Assembly: GCA_002428605.1 (NCBI GenBank)
Contig: DIXH01000098.1
Coordinates: forward strand, 1-34,917
Length of the DNA stretch: 34,917 bases
Origin: Clostridiaceae bacterium UBA6085
GTDB lineage: Bacteria; Bacillota; Clostridia; Clostridiales; Clostridiaceae
Reading direction: 5' to 3'
Under the pieces are notes generated by a model, which did no database searches, had not been told where the DNA came from, and saw only the letters and a list, made by a program, of their open reading frames with translations. The translations under genes were made by a program, and so were the position numbers. Numbering within the stretch: the first letter of the stretch is position 1; each line of letters opens with the position of its first letter. Positions 8,531 through 15,899 of the stretch are shown piece by piece.

Positions 8531-8582
8531 AATCCAGAAACCAGCTGTCAGAAGATAGCTTTTTTCTGGATTTTTATTTTTG
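8531..8582 (+). terminator. terminator or attenuator hairpin directly before the larMN ribosome site
   Basis: AATCCAGAAA (8531-8540) pairs perfectly over 10 bp with TTTCTGGATT (8563-8572), and the stem runs into a T-rich tract (TTTATTTTT). The larMN ribosome site AGGAGGA begins only a few bases later. It could simply terminate thrC, which ends 121 bases upstream. Because a promoter can be drawn between thrC and the hairpin, it could equally act as a regulated attenuator of the lar operon. Confidence 0.6.
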
Positions 8583-8601
8583 TTTAGGAGGATCCTTTAG
8601 C

Positions 8602-9594
8602 ATGCATATACCCGACAATTATCTCAGCCCGGAAACCTGCGCAGTAATGACAACCGCAATGGTGCCTGTATGGCACAGGACAGTAAGGAAGGTAAAGGCA
8701 GAGGTCACCAAGGCCAGGATCCCGCTTCTTGGCATAGGTGCCGCATTCTCATTCCTTCTCATGATGTTCAATGTTCCCCTTCCGGGAGGTACCACTGGTC
8801 ATGCAGTGGGAGGGACGCTTCTCGCCATACTTCTCGGACCTTACTCTGCCTGCATTTCAGTTACGGTGGCACTTCTTATCCAGGCGCTCCTCTTCGGAGA
8901 CGGCGGAATACTGGCTTTCGGGGCTAACAGCTTCAACATCGCCTTCATTCTTCCATTCCTCGGCTATTGGGTATACAGGTTCATAAAGGACAGGGTCCGC
9001 TCTGAAAAGGGTGAATACCTTGCAATAGCCATCGGTTCCTACATCGGTCTCAATGCAGCTGCACTTGCAACTGCAATAATGTTCGGTATTCAGCCGCTGC
9101 TGTTCAGGAATGCTGCAGGTCAGCCACTGTACAACCCTTATCCCCTGTCAGTGTCAGTACCTGCAATCATGATCCCGCATCTTCTGGTCGCAGGATTCGT
9201 TGAAGCAGGATTTACTGTAGCGATATATTCATTCATAAGGAAGGTTTCACCCTCCATGATATATGAGGGTGCCAGGGAAAAGACAAAGGCTGTATACGGA
9301 CTGTTGGCAGCACTCATCATCCTGACCCCCTTGGGACTGCTTGCAACGGGAACTGCATGGGGAGAATGGGGGAGTGACGAGCTGAGTATGGTCGTTTCTG
9401 GCGGGAACGCCCTGGGCTATGTTCCTGAAGGGATGAGTAATGGATTCAGCTTCGAAGCGGTAATGCCGGACTATGTCATAAGCGGACTTCCTGAAGCTGC
9501 GGGATATATCCTGTCGGCCGCTGCAGGAGCGGCTATCCTGATAATAATGTTCAAGGTTCTCTCAAGCATTAAAGGCAGGTCGAATAAGAGATGA
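8602..9594 (+). CDS. larMN: nickel ECF-type transporter, fused NikM/NikN (CbiM family) component
   Basis: This is the substrate-binding membrane part of a group I energy-coupling-factor nickel importer. The protein begins MHIPDNYLSPETC; in the CbiM/NikM family the N-terminal Met-His pair reaches inside and binds the metal. That fixes the start at the ATG at 8602, with AGGAGGA upstream. The 330 residues contain a CbiM core of several membrane helices (PLPGGTTGHAVGGTLLA, GDGGILAFGANSFNIA). A C-terminal part ends in PDYVISGLPEAAGYILSAA plus one last helix, as in fused NikMN. Followed by larQ and larO, then larE, larB and larC, it should bring in nickel for the pincer cofactor. Confidence 0.9.
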   Translation: MHIPDNYLSPETCAVMTTAMVPVWHRTVRKVKAEVTKARIPLLGIGAAFSFLLMMFNVPLPGGTTGHAVGGTLLAILLGPYSACISVTVALLIQALLFGDGGILAFGANSFNIAFILPFLGYWVYRFIKDRVRSEKGEYLAIAIGSYIGLNAAALATAIMFGIQPLLFRNAAGQPLYNPYPLSVSVPAIMIPHLLVAGFVEAGFTVAIYSFIRKVSPSMIYEGAREKTKAVYGLLAALIILTPLGLLATGTAWGEWGSDELSMVVSGGNALGYVPEGMSNGFSFEAVMPDYVISGLPEAAGYILSAAAGAAILIIMFKVLSSIKGRSNKR

Positions 9595-9612
9595 TGGAAG
9601 GAGGTACTATGA

Positions 9613-10407
9613 ATGCCTGAATGGATGATTAAAGAAGAGGACTATGTTCCGGATAAGGATAGGGACGGGTTCATCGGGAAAAGCATCCTGTCCATTCTCG
9701 GAATCCTTTCAAGGATAAAAAGCCAGGGCAGCGGAAATGCAGGCAGATACATCGTAGATGCAAACCTTAAGGTTGTATTCACATTAGTCCTTGTCCTCCT
9801 TGTTTCACTTGCAAAAAGCTCCACGTTCGTGGTTGTTGTCATTGTATACCTCATTGTCGTTCTAAGCCTTCAGGATGCCGGCACCATAGTAAGGGTCCTG
9901 AGGGTAAGCCTTATAATGGCCGTATTCACCTTCGTGATGCTTTTACCTGCAATGGTCTGGGGGCGGGGAAGCAACGCGGCAATGCTTACAGGAAAGGTAT
10001 TCGCCACAGTAACTGCAGTAAACCTCCTTTCACGGACCACAAGGTGGAACGACATAACAGGCGCACTCAGATCCCTGCACGTCCCCGACATCTTCATACT
10101 CGTGCTGGATATTACAATCAAGTATATAGTCCTTCTCGGTGAATTCTCTCTCAACATGCTCTATGCGCTCAAGCTGAGGTCGGTTGGAAAGGACAGGGGC
10201 AAGTATCAATCGATCTCAGGGATCGCCGGAAGCATGTTCGTAAAGTCCAGGGAGATGGCTGAAGACATGTACAGTGCCATGGAATGCAGGGGCTTCACCG
10301 GAGAATACAAAATATCGGGCAGAATCAGGCTTGGCCTTGCAGACTATGCCTACATCCTTGCAAATATCGGTATTGCATTCACGTTCATTTATTTGGGAAG
10401 GGTCTGA
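9613..10407 (+). CDS. larQ: ECF transporter transmembrane (T) component, CbiQ/LarQ family
   Basis: The 264-residue protein has several membrane helices and matches the CbiQ/EcfT family. It couples the ATPase LarO to the substrate unit LarMN. The DANLKVVFTLVLVLLVSLA segment near 50-70 is the typical first helix region. The cytoplasmic coupling region is around 180-225 (LKLRSVGK, then MAEDMYSAMECRGFTGEY), where the family carries its coupling helices with short A-R-G-like motifs. AGGAGG lies 8 bases before the ATG. It begins 18 bases after larMN and ends one base before larO. Confidence 0.9.
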   Translation: MPEWMIKEEDYVPDKDRDGFIGKSILSILGILSRIKSQGSGNAGRYIVDANLKVVFTLVLVLLVSLAKSSTFVVVVIVYLIVVLSLQDAGTIVRVLRVSLIMAVFTFVMLLPAMVWGRGSNAAMLTGKVFATVTAVNLLSRTTRWNDITGALRSLHVPDIFILVLDITIKYIVLLGEFSLNMLYALKLRSVGKDRGKYQSISGIAGSMFVKSREMAEDMYSAMECRGFTGEYKISGRIRLGLADYAYILANIGIAFTFIYLGRV

Positions 10408-10408
10408 A

Positions 10409-11200
10409 ATGATTGACATAAAAGGAGTCTCATATTTTTATTCCGGCAATGCGGCCCTCAGGGACATAACCCTGCATATCGGCAAAGGAGAGGCTGTAGC
10501 GCTGCTTGGTGCAAATGGAAGCGGGAAATCAACCCTTCTTAAGCTTATCAACGGAATAGTATCGCCTGACGAGGGCGAGTACATATTCAACGGCGAGAAG
10601 ATCACATCAAAAAAGCTTCAGGACAGCAAATTCGCCAAGGGCTTCCATCAAAAAATAGGCTTTGTCTTCCAGAACTCAGATACCCAGCTGTTCTGTGCGG
10701 ATGTCAAGGATGAGATAGCCTTCGGTCCGAGGCAGATGGGACTTGGAGAAGATGAAGTACTGAAGAGGGTAAATGACTGCCTTGCGCTTCTCGGAATAGA
10801 AGACCTGAAGCACAGGCAGCCATATCATCTGAGCGGAGGAGAAAAGCGCAAGGTCGCAATAGCATGCGTACTTTCACTCAACCCTGAGGTGCTTGTCCTT
10901 GACGAGCCAATGAACGGTCTCGACCCAAGGACCCAGAGATGGCTTGTCGAATTCCTGGTTAAGCTGAACAAGGCCGGGAAGACCATAATCACATCTACCC
11001 ACAACCTCGAGCTCGTACAGAACATTGCGAAACGCGCGGTACTTTTCAATGAGAACCACGAGATCGTCGCAGACATGCTGACAAAGGAACTGCTAAAGGA
11101 ATTCGAGCTGCTAAAGAGCGTGAATCTTGTTGATGAGTATTACCATCAGCACACAGGGGAGCACCATGTACATTACCATATGCACACCTACAGCGTGTGA
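10409..11200 (+). CDS. larO: ECF transporter ATPase with histidine-rich tail, CbiO/LarO family
   Basis: This 263-residue ABC ATPase powers the nickel transporter. It has Walker A GANGSGKST, the signature LSGGEKRK, and Walker B VLVLDEPMNGLD. The start is the ATG at 10409, one base after the larQ stop, although the frame is open further upstream inside larQ. The last 20 or so residues are unusual: YYHQHTGEHHVHYHMHTYSV holds seven histidines and should bind nickel or another transition metal. Such tails are known on some nickel and cobalt proteins. A metal-sensing or storage role is inferred from the composition. Confidence 0.92.
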   Translation: MIDIKGVSYFYSGNAALRDITLHIGKGEAVALLGANGSGKSTLLKLINGIVSPDEGEYIFNGEKITSKKLQDSKFAKGFHQKIGFVFQNSDTQLFCADVKDEIAFGPRQMGLGEDEVLKRVNDCLALLGIEDLKHRQPYHLSGGEKRKVAIACVLSLNPEVLVLDEPMNGLDPRTQRWLVEFLVKLNKAGKTIITSTHNLELVQNIAKRAVLFNENHEIVADMLTKELLKEFELLKSVNLVDEYYHQHTGEHHVHYHMHTYSV

Positions 11201-11250
11201 ACAGAGATGGAGCAAAAGATCACCAGACATAAATGACGGGAGTGGTATAC

Positions 11251-12069
11251 ATGACAAAATTTGAAGAACTTAAGAGTGAGATAAGGGAGCTTGTAAAGGA
11301 TGGTGCGTGCATAGCCTTTTCAGGAGGAGTCGACAGCAGCCTTATCCTTAAGCTTGCAGCAGATGCCGGCAGGGAGTCAGGAAGGGATGTGCATGCGGTT
11401 ACCTTCGAGACGAGGCTTCATCCGGTATCGGATGTGCAGGTGTCAAAGAGCGTTGCAAAAGAGATGGGTGCGATCCATACGATAATCAGGGTTGATGAAT
11501 TTGAAAACAGGGACCTTCTGAAAAATCCGGTTAACAGATGCTACATCTGCAAGAAGATGCTGTTTTCAAACCTTCTGGATTTCGCAAGGGAGAACGGCCT
11601 GAAGCATGTCATTGACGGCACTAATGCGGATGACCTCAAGGTATACAGACCAGGCATCAGGGCCCTCAAAGAGCTTGGGGTCATATCCCCCCTGGCAGGT
11701 CTTGGAATAACCAAGGCCGAAGTCAGGGAGTACGCATCAGGCCTTGGCATATCGGTTGCCTCCAGGCCATCGGCACCATGCATGGCTACCAGGCTGCCAT
11801 ATGATACTGAGATAAGCTTTGAGCTTCTGGAACGGATCGAAAGAGGCGAGGAGTTCATAAAGGGACTTGGATTCGGGATCGTAAGGCTCAGGATACATAA
11901 TGAGACTGCAAGGATCGAGGTTCCGACGGATGACTTCCTGAAGCTCCTGGAACACAGGGAACAGATAATATCAACTCTCAAGTGCCTGGGATTCACATAC
12001 ATCACCCTTGATATCGAAGGCTTCAGGTCCGGAAGCATGGATATTGGCCTGGACAAATCGCTGGTCTGA
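11251..12069 (+). CDS. larE: LarE, sulfur transferase for the nickel-pincer nucleotide
   Basis: LarE activates the carboxylates of the pyridinium nucleotide by adenylation and inserts sulfur. The 272-residue protein has the PP-loop motif SGGVDSS at 24-30. It has Cys177 in SAPCMATRLPY, in the region of the sacrificial Cys176 of the Lactobacillus plantarum enzyme. It also has Cys97 and Cys100 in RCYICKK. From recalled literature, a three-cysteine set marks the LarE subgroup, typified by Thermotoga maritima, that holds a [4Fe-4S] cluster and works catalytically. I start at the ATG at 11251, which has GGGAG 8 bases upstream; another ATG 18 bases earlier has none. It lies between larO and larB. 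Confidence 0.93.
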   Translation: MTKFEELKSEIRELVKDGACIAFSGGVDSSLILKLAADAGRESGRDVHAVTFETRLHPVSDVQVSKSVAKEMGAIHTIIRVDEFENRDLLKNPVNRCYICKKMLFSNLLDFARENGLKHVIDGTNADDLKVYRPGIRALKELGVISPLAGLGITKAEVREYASGLGISVASRPSAPCMATRLPYDTEISFELLERIERGEEFIKGLGFGIVRLRIHNETARIEVPTDDFLKLLEHREQIISTLKCLGFTYITLDIEGFRSGSMDIGLDKSLV

Positions 12070-12092
12070 AATAATGATTGTGAGGTAACGAA

Positions 12093-12848
12093 ATGGATAT
12101 ACAGGAACTGCTCAGAAAGGTCAAATCTGAAGAAATGGACATAACTACCGCCGAAAACATGCTCAAGAAGCTGCCATACGAGGACCTTGGCTTTGCCAAG
12201 CTTGACCATCACAGGAAGCTGAGGTCAGGCTTCGGGGAGGTAATATACTGCAGCGGAAAGTCAGACGAGCATCTGCTCATGATTTTCCAGAGCTTCAGGG
12301 AGAAAGGCGTAAATGTTCTGGGTACAAGGGCTTCAATGGCTCAGTATAAGTATGTCAGTGCTGTGATTCCTGAAGCGGAATATGATTCAATGTCGAGGAT
12401 CATCAAGATAATCCACTCAGCCCCTGAGAGGATAGGCTGCATTGCTGTATGCACAGGGGGAACGTCTGACATACCGGTCGCTGAAGAAGCCGCACAGACT
12501 GCGGAGTTCTTCGGAAGCAACGTGCTCAGGGTATACGATGTGGGGGTTGCAGGTATCCACAGGCTTTTTTCCAAGATGGATGTCATCTCACAGGCCAACT
12601 GCATAGTTGCAGTGGCTGGAATGGAAGGAGCTCTGCCAGGAGTCATAGCGGGAATGGTAGACAGACCGGTGATCGCAGTTCCTACCTCCGTAGGCTACGG
12701 CTCGAACTTCCAGGGACTATCAGCTCTTCTCACCATGCTCAATTCCTGTGCTGAGGGGATTTCGGTAGTCAACATAGACAACGGCTTCGGCGCAGGCTAC
12801 CTTAGCACACAGATCAACAGACTTGCGGAGGGATACAATGGAAGGTAA
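12093..12848 (+). CDS. larB: LarB, pyridinium-3,5-biscarboxylate mononucleotide synthase
   Basis: LarB carboxylates nicotinic acid adenine dinucleotide and releases AMP, the first step to the nickel-pincer cofactor. The 251-residue protein has the PurE-like C-terminal half with CTGGTSDIPVAEEAA (120-134). It also has PTSVGYGSNFQGLSALL (197-213) followed by Cys219 in LNSCAEG, the position of the cysteine that forms the adduct with the pyridine ring in the studied enzyme. It starts 23 bases after larE and overlaps larC by 11 bases, so larB and larC are probably coupled. Confidence 0.95.
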   Translation: MDIQELLRKVKSEEMDITTAENMLKKLPYEDLGFAKLDHHRKLRSGFGEVIYCSGKSDEHLLMIFQSFREKGVNVLGTRASMAQYKYVSAVIPEAEYDSMSRIIKIIHSAPERIGCIAVCTGGTSDIPVAEEAAQTAEFFGSNVLRVYDVGVAGIHRLFSKMDVISQANCIVAVAGMEGALPGVIAGMVDRPVIAVPTSVGYGSNFQGLSALLTMLNSCAEGISVVNIDNGFGAGYLSTQINRLAEGYNGR

Positions 12849-14208
12849 GACTTTATACCTTGAATGCTTCTCGGGGATAAGCGGAGACATGACAGTGGCG
12901 GCACTCATAGACCTCGGTGCCGACAAGGAAGTCCTTCTCTCAGCACTTGAAAGCCTTAATGTCCAGGGCTACACTATAAAGATTGGCAGGACCCAGAAAT
13001 GCGGAATCGACGCATGCGATTTCGATGTCATCCTTGACAGCGAATCACAGCATGTCCACAGTCATTCACATTCAAAGCAGGTATTGAAGAAGCCGATCTC
13101 ATCAGCTTCTTTCAGAATGGCACCTGGTGTCAAGGCTGCAGTACAGGCACATTCTCATTCACACGACAGTAGTCATTCACATGACAGTAGTCATTCACAT
13201 GACCACAGTCATGAACATGACCACAGTCATGAACATGCTCACAGGAACCTATACGACATCAACAGGATAATCGATTCTTCCGGAATAACTTCCGGTGCGA
13301 AGACAATATCAAAAAGAATATTTGAAGTCGTTGCTATCGCTGAATCCAAGGCCCACGGATTAGGCATAGAAGATGTTCACTTCCATGAGGTCGGAGCTGT
13401 CGACTCCATAGTTGATATCGTCGCAGCGGCTGTATGCATAGATAATCTGGGTATAAGGGACGTCATCGTCTCAGAGATGTACGAGGGTACCGGCCATGTC
13501 AAATGTCAGCACGGCATCCTTCCGGTTCCTGTTCCTGCAGTCCTCAATATCCTTTCCGCCAATTCCCTGCCGATAAGGATAACCGATGAATCAGGGGAAA
13601 TGATAACACCGACAGGTGCCGCCATAGCCGCGGCGCTTAGGACAAAGGACCATTTGCCTGACAGGTATGTGATACGGGGCATCGGCCTTGGCGCCGGAAA
13701 GAAGGATTTCAAGAAAGCAAACGTGCTTAGGGCTTACATCATTGAAGAATCAAATGTATCAATGACAAAAGACCGAGTATGGCTTCTTGAAACAAACCTG
13801 GATGACTGCACAGGAGAAAATCTTGGCTACGTCATGGAGAAGCTTCTTGATGAAGGTGCGAAGGATGTCTTCTATACGCCCATATTCATGAAGAAGAACA
13901 GGCCGGCATACAAGCTGAGCGTAATCTGCAGCGAATCTGAAAAGGCAAGGCTGGAGTCAATAATATTCAGAAACACTACCTCCATAGGTATAAGGACAGT
14001 CCATATGGATAGGGACATCCTCGACCGCGAAAGCATCAGCATCGATACCGACTTCGGACCTGCCCGCGTCAAGGTCACAACATTCGATGGTGAAAAGTCA
14101 TACTCGCCGGAATATGAGGATATCAGGAATTTCTGCAAAAACAAAGACCTCCCGTATGGGGAAGTCTACGAAAGCGTAATGGCCTCAATAAGGGCTTTTA
14201 CAAAATAG
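12838..14208 (+). CDS. larC: LarC, nickel insertion enzyme, as one uninterrupted gene
   Basis: LarC inserts nickel into the pincer nucleotide using CTP. The protein of 456 residues begins MEGKTLYLECFSGISGDM, typical of the family. GGAGGG lies 5 bases before the ATG at 12838, inside the end of larB. Residues 105-135 are very rich in histidine (14 of 31) and come from an 18-base tandem repeat in the DNA; four more histidines lie at 72-78. The C-terminal half contains LLETNLDDCTGENLGYVMEKL, TPIFMKKNRP and NTTSIGIR, as expected for the LarC2 part. In Lactobacillus plantarum the two parts are joined by programmed frameshifting, but here they are in one frame. Confidence 0.95.
   Translation: MEGKTLYLECFSGISGDMTVAALIDLGADKEVLLSALESLNVQGYTIKIGRTQKCGIDACDFDVILDSESQHVHSHSHSKQVLKKPISSASFRMAPGVKAAVQAHSHSHDSSHSHDSSHSHDHSHEHDHSHEHAHRNLYDINRIIDSSGITSGAKTISKRIFEVVAIAESKAHGLGIEDVHFHEVGAVDSIVDIVAAAVCIDNLGIRDVIVSEMYEGTGHVKCQHGILPVPVPAVLNILSANSLPIRITDESGEMITPTGAAIAAALRTKDHLPDRYVIRGIGLGAGKKDFKKANVLRAYIIEESNVSMTKDRVWLLETNLDDCTGENLGYVMEKLLDEGAKDVFYTPIFMKKNRPAYKLSVICSESEKARLESIIFRNTTSIGIRTVHMDRDILDRESISIDTDFGPARVKVTTFDGEKSYSPEYEDIRNFCKNKDLPYGEVYESVMASIRAFTK
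13165..13236 (+). repeat. four 18-base tandem units coding the LarC histidine-rich stretch
   Basis: Two copies of GACAGTAGTCATTCACAT (13165-13182, 13183-13200) are followed by two copies of GACCACAGTCATGAACAT (13201-13218, 13219-13236). Each unit encodes a six-residue His-rich module (DSSHSH or DHSHEH). Exact in-frame duplication suggests recent repeat expansion, and the copy number may vary between strains. Confidence 0.95.
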
Positions 14209-14218
14209 CAACATGCAA

Positions 14219-14242
14219 GGTCTCGCCAAATCAGGCGAGGTC
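14219..14242. terminator. terminator between larC and the convergent psiE-like gene
   Basis: GGTCTCGCC (14219-14227) pairs with GGCGAGGTC (14234-14242), nine pairs including two G-U pairs, with a six-base loop. TTTCTCTTT follows on the plus strand. It ends the lar operon and overlaps the stop of the convergent psiE-like gene, so it may serve both. Confidence 0.75.
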
Positions 14243-14698
14243 TTTCTCTTTGTCCTGGGATGCTTCATTTTCAGGCTGCGGATTGCTTGCCATAAGCGGT
14301 GACTCCTTCAGGATGTAGGTCTTTATTGCAAAGAGCAGACCTATTGTGACCACTCCTATAAGCAGCTCATAAGCCTCAGTGTTGTAGATAAGCATTTTTC
14401 TCGCAATAGCAAGAGTCATGACATCGACCACATTGTTCGGCTTGTGTCTTATGAGCATTATTGCAAGCTCAAGGGCGATGATCAGGAGCAAAAGGTACGA
14501 GAGATAGTGCTGGAAGCTGCTGTAATTGATAAGCTCCTTGAGCTGTGTGATATCCCTGAACATGGATACCACGAAGAAGAATGAGTTGATTATTACCGCC
14601 ATCACCAGGAGCCCTGAAATGAACAGCTCTATGCTGCTAATTGCTGTAGCGACCCGTTTCGACATCCTCTCATAGAACTTTGATTTGTTGCTGTACAT
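14231..14698 (-). CDS. small membrane protein, PsiE-like
   Basis: The 155-residue protein has hydrophobic segments near 22-48, 67-87 and 112-130. The LELAIMLIRHKPNNVVDVMT-LAIARKMLIYN region resembles the PsiE family (COG3431), in which a helix ends in LEL, followed after a short stretch by A-L/I-A-R-K. PsiE in Escherichia coli is induced by phosphate starvation but has no known biochemical function. The tail is acidic and charged. I start at the ATG at 14698 (AGGTGG 6 bases upstream); a TTG directly before it is possible. It is a single gene with its own good promoter, convergent with the lar operon. The family call is moderate. Confidence 0.55.
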   Translation of the reverse strand: MYSNKSKFYERMSKRVATAISSIELFISGLLVMAVIINSFFFVVSMFRDITQLKELINYSSFQHYLSYLLLLIIALELAIMLIRHKPNNVVDVMTLAIARKMLIYNTEAYELLIGVVTIGLLFAIKTYILKESPLMASNPQPENEASQDKEKDLA

Positions 14699-14779
14699 CA
14701 ATATCCACCTTTCGTTTGTAAGAGCTGAGACCTAAATCGTGTCATTTACCTTATAATATAGTTATTATTAGCTTTTATG

Positions 14780-14808
14780 AGTATATCAGAGCTTTTTATA
14801 CATGTAAA
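14780..14808 (-). promoter_or_regulatory. sigma-A promoter of the psiE-like gene
   Basis: On the minus strand TTTACA, a 17-base spacer and TATACT give a near-consensus promoter. Transcription would start near 14773, leaving a leader of about 75 bases. Only one base differs from consensus in each hexamer. Confidence 0.6.
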
Positions 14809-14897
14809 TATTTACATCCAAATTACAAAAAGATTATGAATCCGGCAATTTTCAGCATATGAAAGGTTTGAAGCCTCTGACATTTAACGCAGAAAAA

Positions 14898-14925
14898 GGA
14901 TCTGAGGCAAGCCCAGATCCTTTTT
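14898..14925. terminator. bidirectional terminator at the end of the bmpA transporter operon
   Basis: GGATCTG (14898-14904) pairs with CAGATCC (14914-14920). Five A's flank the left side and five T's the right side, so it can work on both strands. It lies 18 bases after the last permease gene on the minus strand. Confidence 0.75.
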
Positions 14926-14942
14926 CAATATGAATGACCTTA

Positions 14943-15899
14943 TTACCTTTCTTCCCTGAAGTAATTCGATCCGCAGCTTGCCGGCTGGGAGTTCTCCTTC
15001 TCCTTGCGTATGGAGGTCATAACAAGCACCAATGCCGTTATTATGAAAGGCAGCATGTCAAAGAATGCGTTCGGTACGGTAATGATGTCCTTTGGAAGGT
15101 AATATTTCAGGATGTTGAATGCTCCGAATATGAATGAGCCGAATATGGCCCTGTTAGGGCTCCATGCGGCGAATATAACGAGTGCTACGGCAATCCATCC
15201 AAGACCGTTGACACTGTTGTTCATCCATACTCCGCCGTTGATTACCATTGAGCAGTAGGCTCCGCCTATTCCGCAGATGCCTCCTCCAAGGAGCACATTA
15301 AGGTACTTGAGCTTCGTGACCTTTATCCCGGCTGCGTCCGCGGCACCCGGATTTTCTCCTACCGCCCTCAGGTTCAGTCCGAGCTTGGTCTGGTTTAAGT
15401 AGATCCCGCATAAGATCGCTATGGCTATTCCTAGATATACGAAAGGATTATATGAGAAAAGCAGCTTTCCTACAACCGGAATCGAGCTCAGCCCCGGGAT
15501 ATCAAGGTTTGCAAGCTGCAGCGTGATGTTCTCAGGAAGCTTCATGGATGTAGTCTTGGTGCTTGTAAGCATGAATTCTCCGACAAAGTTGGAGATGCCT
15601 ACTCCGAAAATCGTAAGGGTCAGACCTGTCACGTTCTGGTTTGCCATGAAGGTAATGGTAAGTATGGCATAAACAAGAGCCCCGGCCATACCTGCGACAA
15701 AGGCTGCGACAACAGCAACTGCCAGGCTGTCCGTGAGGAAGCCTGCCATGAATCCGGCACATGCTCCCATTGCCATCATCCCTTCCACTCCAAGGTTCAG
15801 ATGGCCTGACTTTTCATTCATTATCTCGCCCAGAGTGCCGAACAGCAGCGGTGTGCCGGCAAGCGCTGCAGCAGTGAGGAAATTCAGGAACATATTCAT
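14943..15899 (-). CDS. ABC transporter permease (BmpA/nucleoside type, second permease)
   Basis: This 318-residue membrane protein belongs to the branched-chain-amino-acid/sugar permease superfamily (BPD_transp_2), NupQ-like. It starts MNMFLNFLTAAALAGTPLLF, followed by LGEIMNEKSGHLNLGVEGMM, which is typical of the second permease of BmpA systems. GLNLRAVGENPGAADAAGI near 175-193 is the cytoplasmic coupling loop that contacts the ATPase. Its start overlaps the stop of the first permease by four bases. It is the last gene of the operon before a terminator. By family it imports nucleosides, purine bases or related compounds; the exact ligand is not visible. Confidence 0.88.
   Translation of the reverse strand: MNMFLNFLTAAALAGTPLLFGTLGEIMNEKSGHLNLGVEGMMAMGACAGFMAGFLTDSLAVAVVAAFVAGMAGALVYAILTITFMANQNVTGLTLTIFGVGISNFVGEFMLTSTKTTSMKLPENITLQLANLDIPGLSSIPVVGKLLFSYNPFVYLGIAIAILCGIYLNQTKLGLNLRAVGENPGAADAAGIKVTKLKYLNVLLGGGICGIGGAYCSMVINGGVWMNNSVNGLGWIAVALVIFAAWSPNRAIFGSFIFGAFNILKYYLPKDIITVPNAFFDMLPFIITALVLVMTSIRKEKENSQPASCGSNYFREER

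Noticed and set aside
8524..8601. N-terminal extension of the nickel transporter from an ATG at 8524
   Set aside because: The extension covers the terminator hairpin, and the family needs Met-His at the very N-terminus, which fits the start at 8602.
10274..10408. N-terminal extension of the LarO ATPase inside larQ
   Set aside because: The ABC domain begins right at the ATG at 10409, and the extension is an out-of-frame reading of larQ.
13165..13236. The tandem repeats as a small CRISPR-like array
   Set aside because: The units are directly adjacent with no spacers and lie in frame within larC, so they are a coding repeat.
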